From Acidobacteriota bacterium (lineage in GTDB: Bacteria; Acidobacteriota; Holophagae; Thermotomaculales; Thermotomaculaceae), in assembly GCA_027038695.1 (NCBI GenBank), contig JALWHA010000365.1, positions 1-6,081 of the forward strand: 6,081 nt of DNA, read 5' to 3'. A program made the translations under genes and the position numbers. Shown here piece after piece: positions 5,253-6,081 of this stretch. The notes beneath the pieces are model-generated. The model saw only the letters and a program-made list of their open reading frames with translations. It did not search any database and was not told the origin of the DNA. Positions within the stretch are counted from its first letter, which is position 1, and each line of letters opens with the position of its first letter.

Positions 5253-6081
5253 ATGAATAAAGCGCTTACAAAAATTGTTTGCACAATCGGGCCTGCGTCA
5301 GGGGATAAAGAGACACTATTAAAACTCTTTGAAGCAGGGATGTCTGTTGCAAGGCTTAACTTTTCCCACGGAACAAAGGAGCAACACCTTGAATTTATAA
5401 AAAACATAAGAGAGGTTGAAAAGACAACGGCAGGCTTTATAGGGATTTTAGGTGATTTGCAGGGGCCTAAAATAAGGATAGGAGACTTAAAAGAGAAAGA
5501 ATACCGGTTAAAAGCGGGGGATACTTTAAAAATCACCACAAAACCGATAATCGGAGACGGAAAAACAGTTTCAACAACATACAAGCACCTTGTAAAGGAT
5601 GTTTCCGAAGGGGATTTAATCCTCATAGACGATGGGAATTTAAGGCTTAAAGTGATTGAAAAAGACAATGACACAATCACCTGCAAGGTATTAAACAGCG
5701 CTGTTTTAAAGCCTCACAAGGGGATAAATATACCGGGAGTTGAACTTTCAACCCCTTCAATTACAGAGAAAGATATTGAGTTTATAGAGTTTGCAAAAGA
5801 AAACAACCTTGACTTTCTTGCAGTTTCATTTGTAAGAAAGCCAGAAGATATCTTAATTGTTAAGCAGCATTTAAAGGGAGCACCTATAAAGGTAATTGCA
5901 AAGATTGAAAGGCCTGAAGCACTTGAGTGCATTGAGGAAATAATAGATGTTGCAGACGGGGTAATGGTTGCAAGGGGGGATTTAGGGATTGAAATACCCC
6001 TTGAAAGGGTGCCGTTTGAACAAAAGAGGATAATATCCATTGCAAATAGAAAGAACAAGTATGTTATTACCGCAACCCAGA
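5253..6081 (+). CDS. pyk: Pyruvate kinase (partial, C-terminus outside window)
   Basis: The frame is open from ATG 5253 to the window end, giving 276 complete codons of an enzyme usually near 470 residues or longer. It converts phosphoenolpyruvate and ADP to pyruvate and ATP, the last step of glycolysis, in the cytoplasm. Visible motifs are the substrate-binding RLNFSHG (34-40), the loop GDLQGPKIRIG (67-77), the small B domain at about 78-165 with LIDDGNLRL (124-132), the catalytic IAKIE (215-219; K217 for phosphoryl transfer, E219 for metal) and MVARGDLGIEIP (238-249; D243 metal). The sequence then breaks off inside the ITATQM motif that holds the catalytic threonine (T275). The start has GGGAG five bases upstream and follows the AMMECR1 stop with no gap. 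Residues L69, Q70, K73 and I76 match the type that does not need K+ for activity. The effector-binding C domain is not in view, so allosteric control cannot be judged. Confidence 0.97.
   Translation, partial: MNKALTKIVCTIGPASGDKETLLKLFEAGMSVARLNFSHGTKEQHLEFIKNIREVEKTTAGFIGILGDLQGPKIRIGDLKEKEYRLKAGDTLKITTKPIIGDGKTVSTTYKHLVKDVSEGDLILIDDGNLRLKVIEKDNDTITCKVLNSAVLKPHKGINIPGVELSTPSITEKDIEFIEFAKENNLDFLAVSFVRKPEDILIVKQHLKGAPIKVIAKIERPEALECIEEIIDVADGVMVARGDLGIEIPLERVPFEQKRIISIANRKNKYVITATQ

Overview
The window is AT-rich bacterial chromosome. Every gene start is ATG behind a purine-rich Shine-Dalgarno site, and AAA, ATA and (in the plus-strand genes) AGG codons are common. No rRNA, tRNA, CRISPR array, transposase or phage gene was found. 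The gene set (PduO-type cobalamin adenosyltransferase, AMMECR1 protein, a deltaproteobacterial-style M24 peptidase, pyruvate kinase) fits a low-GC, probably anaerobic, Gram-negative-type bacterium. The phylum cannot be fixed from the sequence alone.

Left part (1-1802, minus strand). Two genes read leftward. The first, cut by the window edge (1-381), encodes an exported or membrane-anchored protein. It has an N-terminal hydrophobic segment, a roughly 46-residue stretch that is half lysine, and the start of a globular domain I do not recognise. A 7-bp tandem repeat (426-488, consensus CAGTGAG) lies just upstream of its likely extended -10 promoter. The second gene (504-1802) encodes a complete AAA ATPase of the AAA_14/DUF4143 type with its own well-spaced promoter.

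Centre (1803-2059). This is a divergent promoter region: a promoter reads left into the ATPase, and a perfect TATAAT reads right into the operon.

Right part (2060-6081, plus strand). Six genes are packed head to tail with gaps of 9, 9, -4, 62 and 0 bp. In order they are a DUF6125-like cysteine-rich protein, an M24 (Xaa-Pro peptidase-like) metalloenzyme, PduO-type ATP:cob(I)alamin adenosyltransferase, a small three-helix membrane protein, an AMMECR1-domain protein, and the first 276 residues of pyruvate kinase. They look like one transcription unit, possibly re-initiated in the 62-bp gap before the AMMECR1 gene. It mixes coenzyme B12 activation, peptide turnover and glycolysis with three proteins of poorly known function, so no single pathway joins them.

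The most checkable points are a K+-independence signature in pyruvate kinase, the loss of accessory histidines in the M24 enzyme despite intact metal ligands, the heptamer array beside a promoter, and the lysine-rich exported protein. I see no convincing new defence or mobile system in this window.
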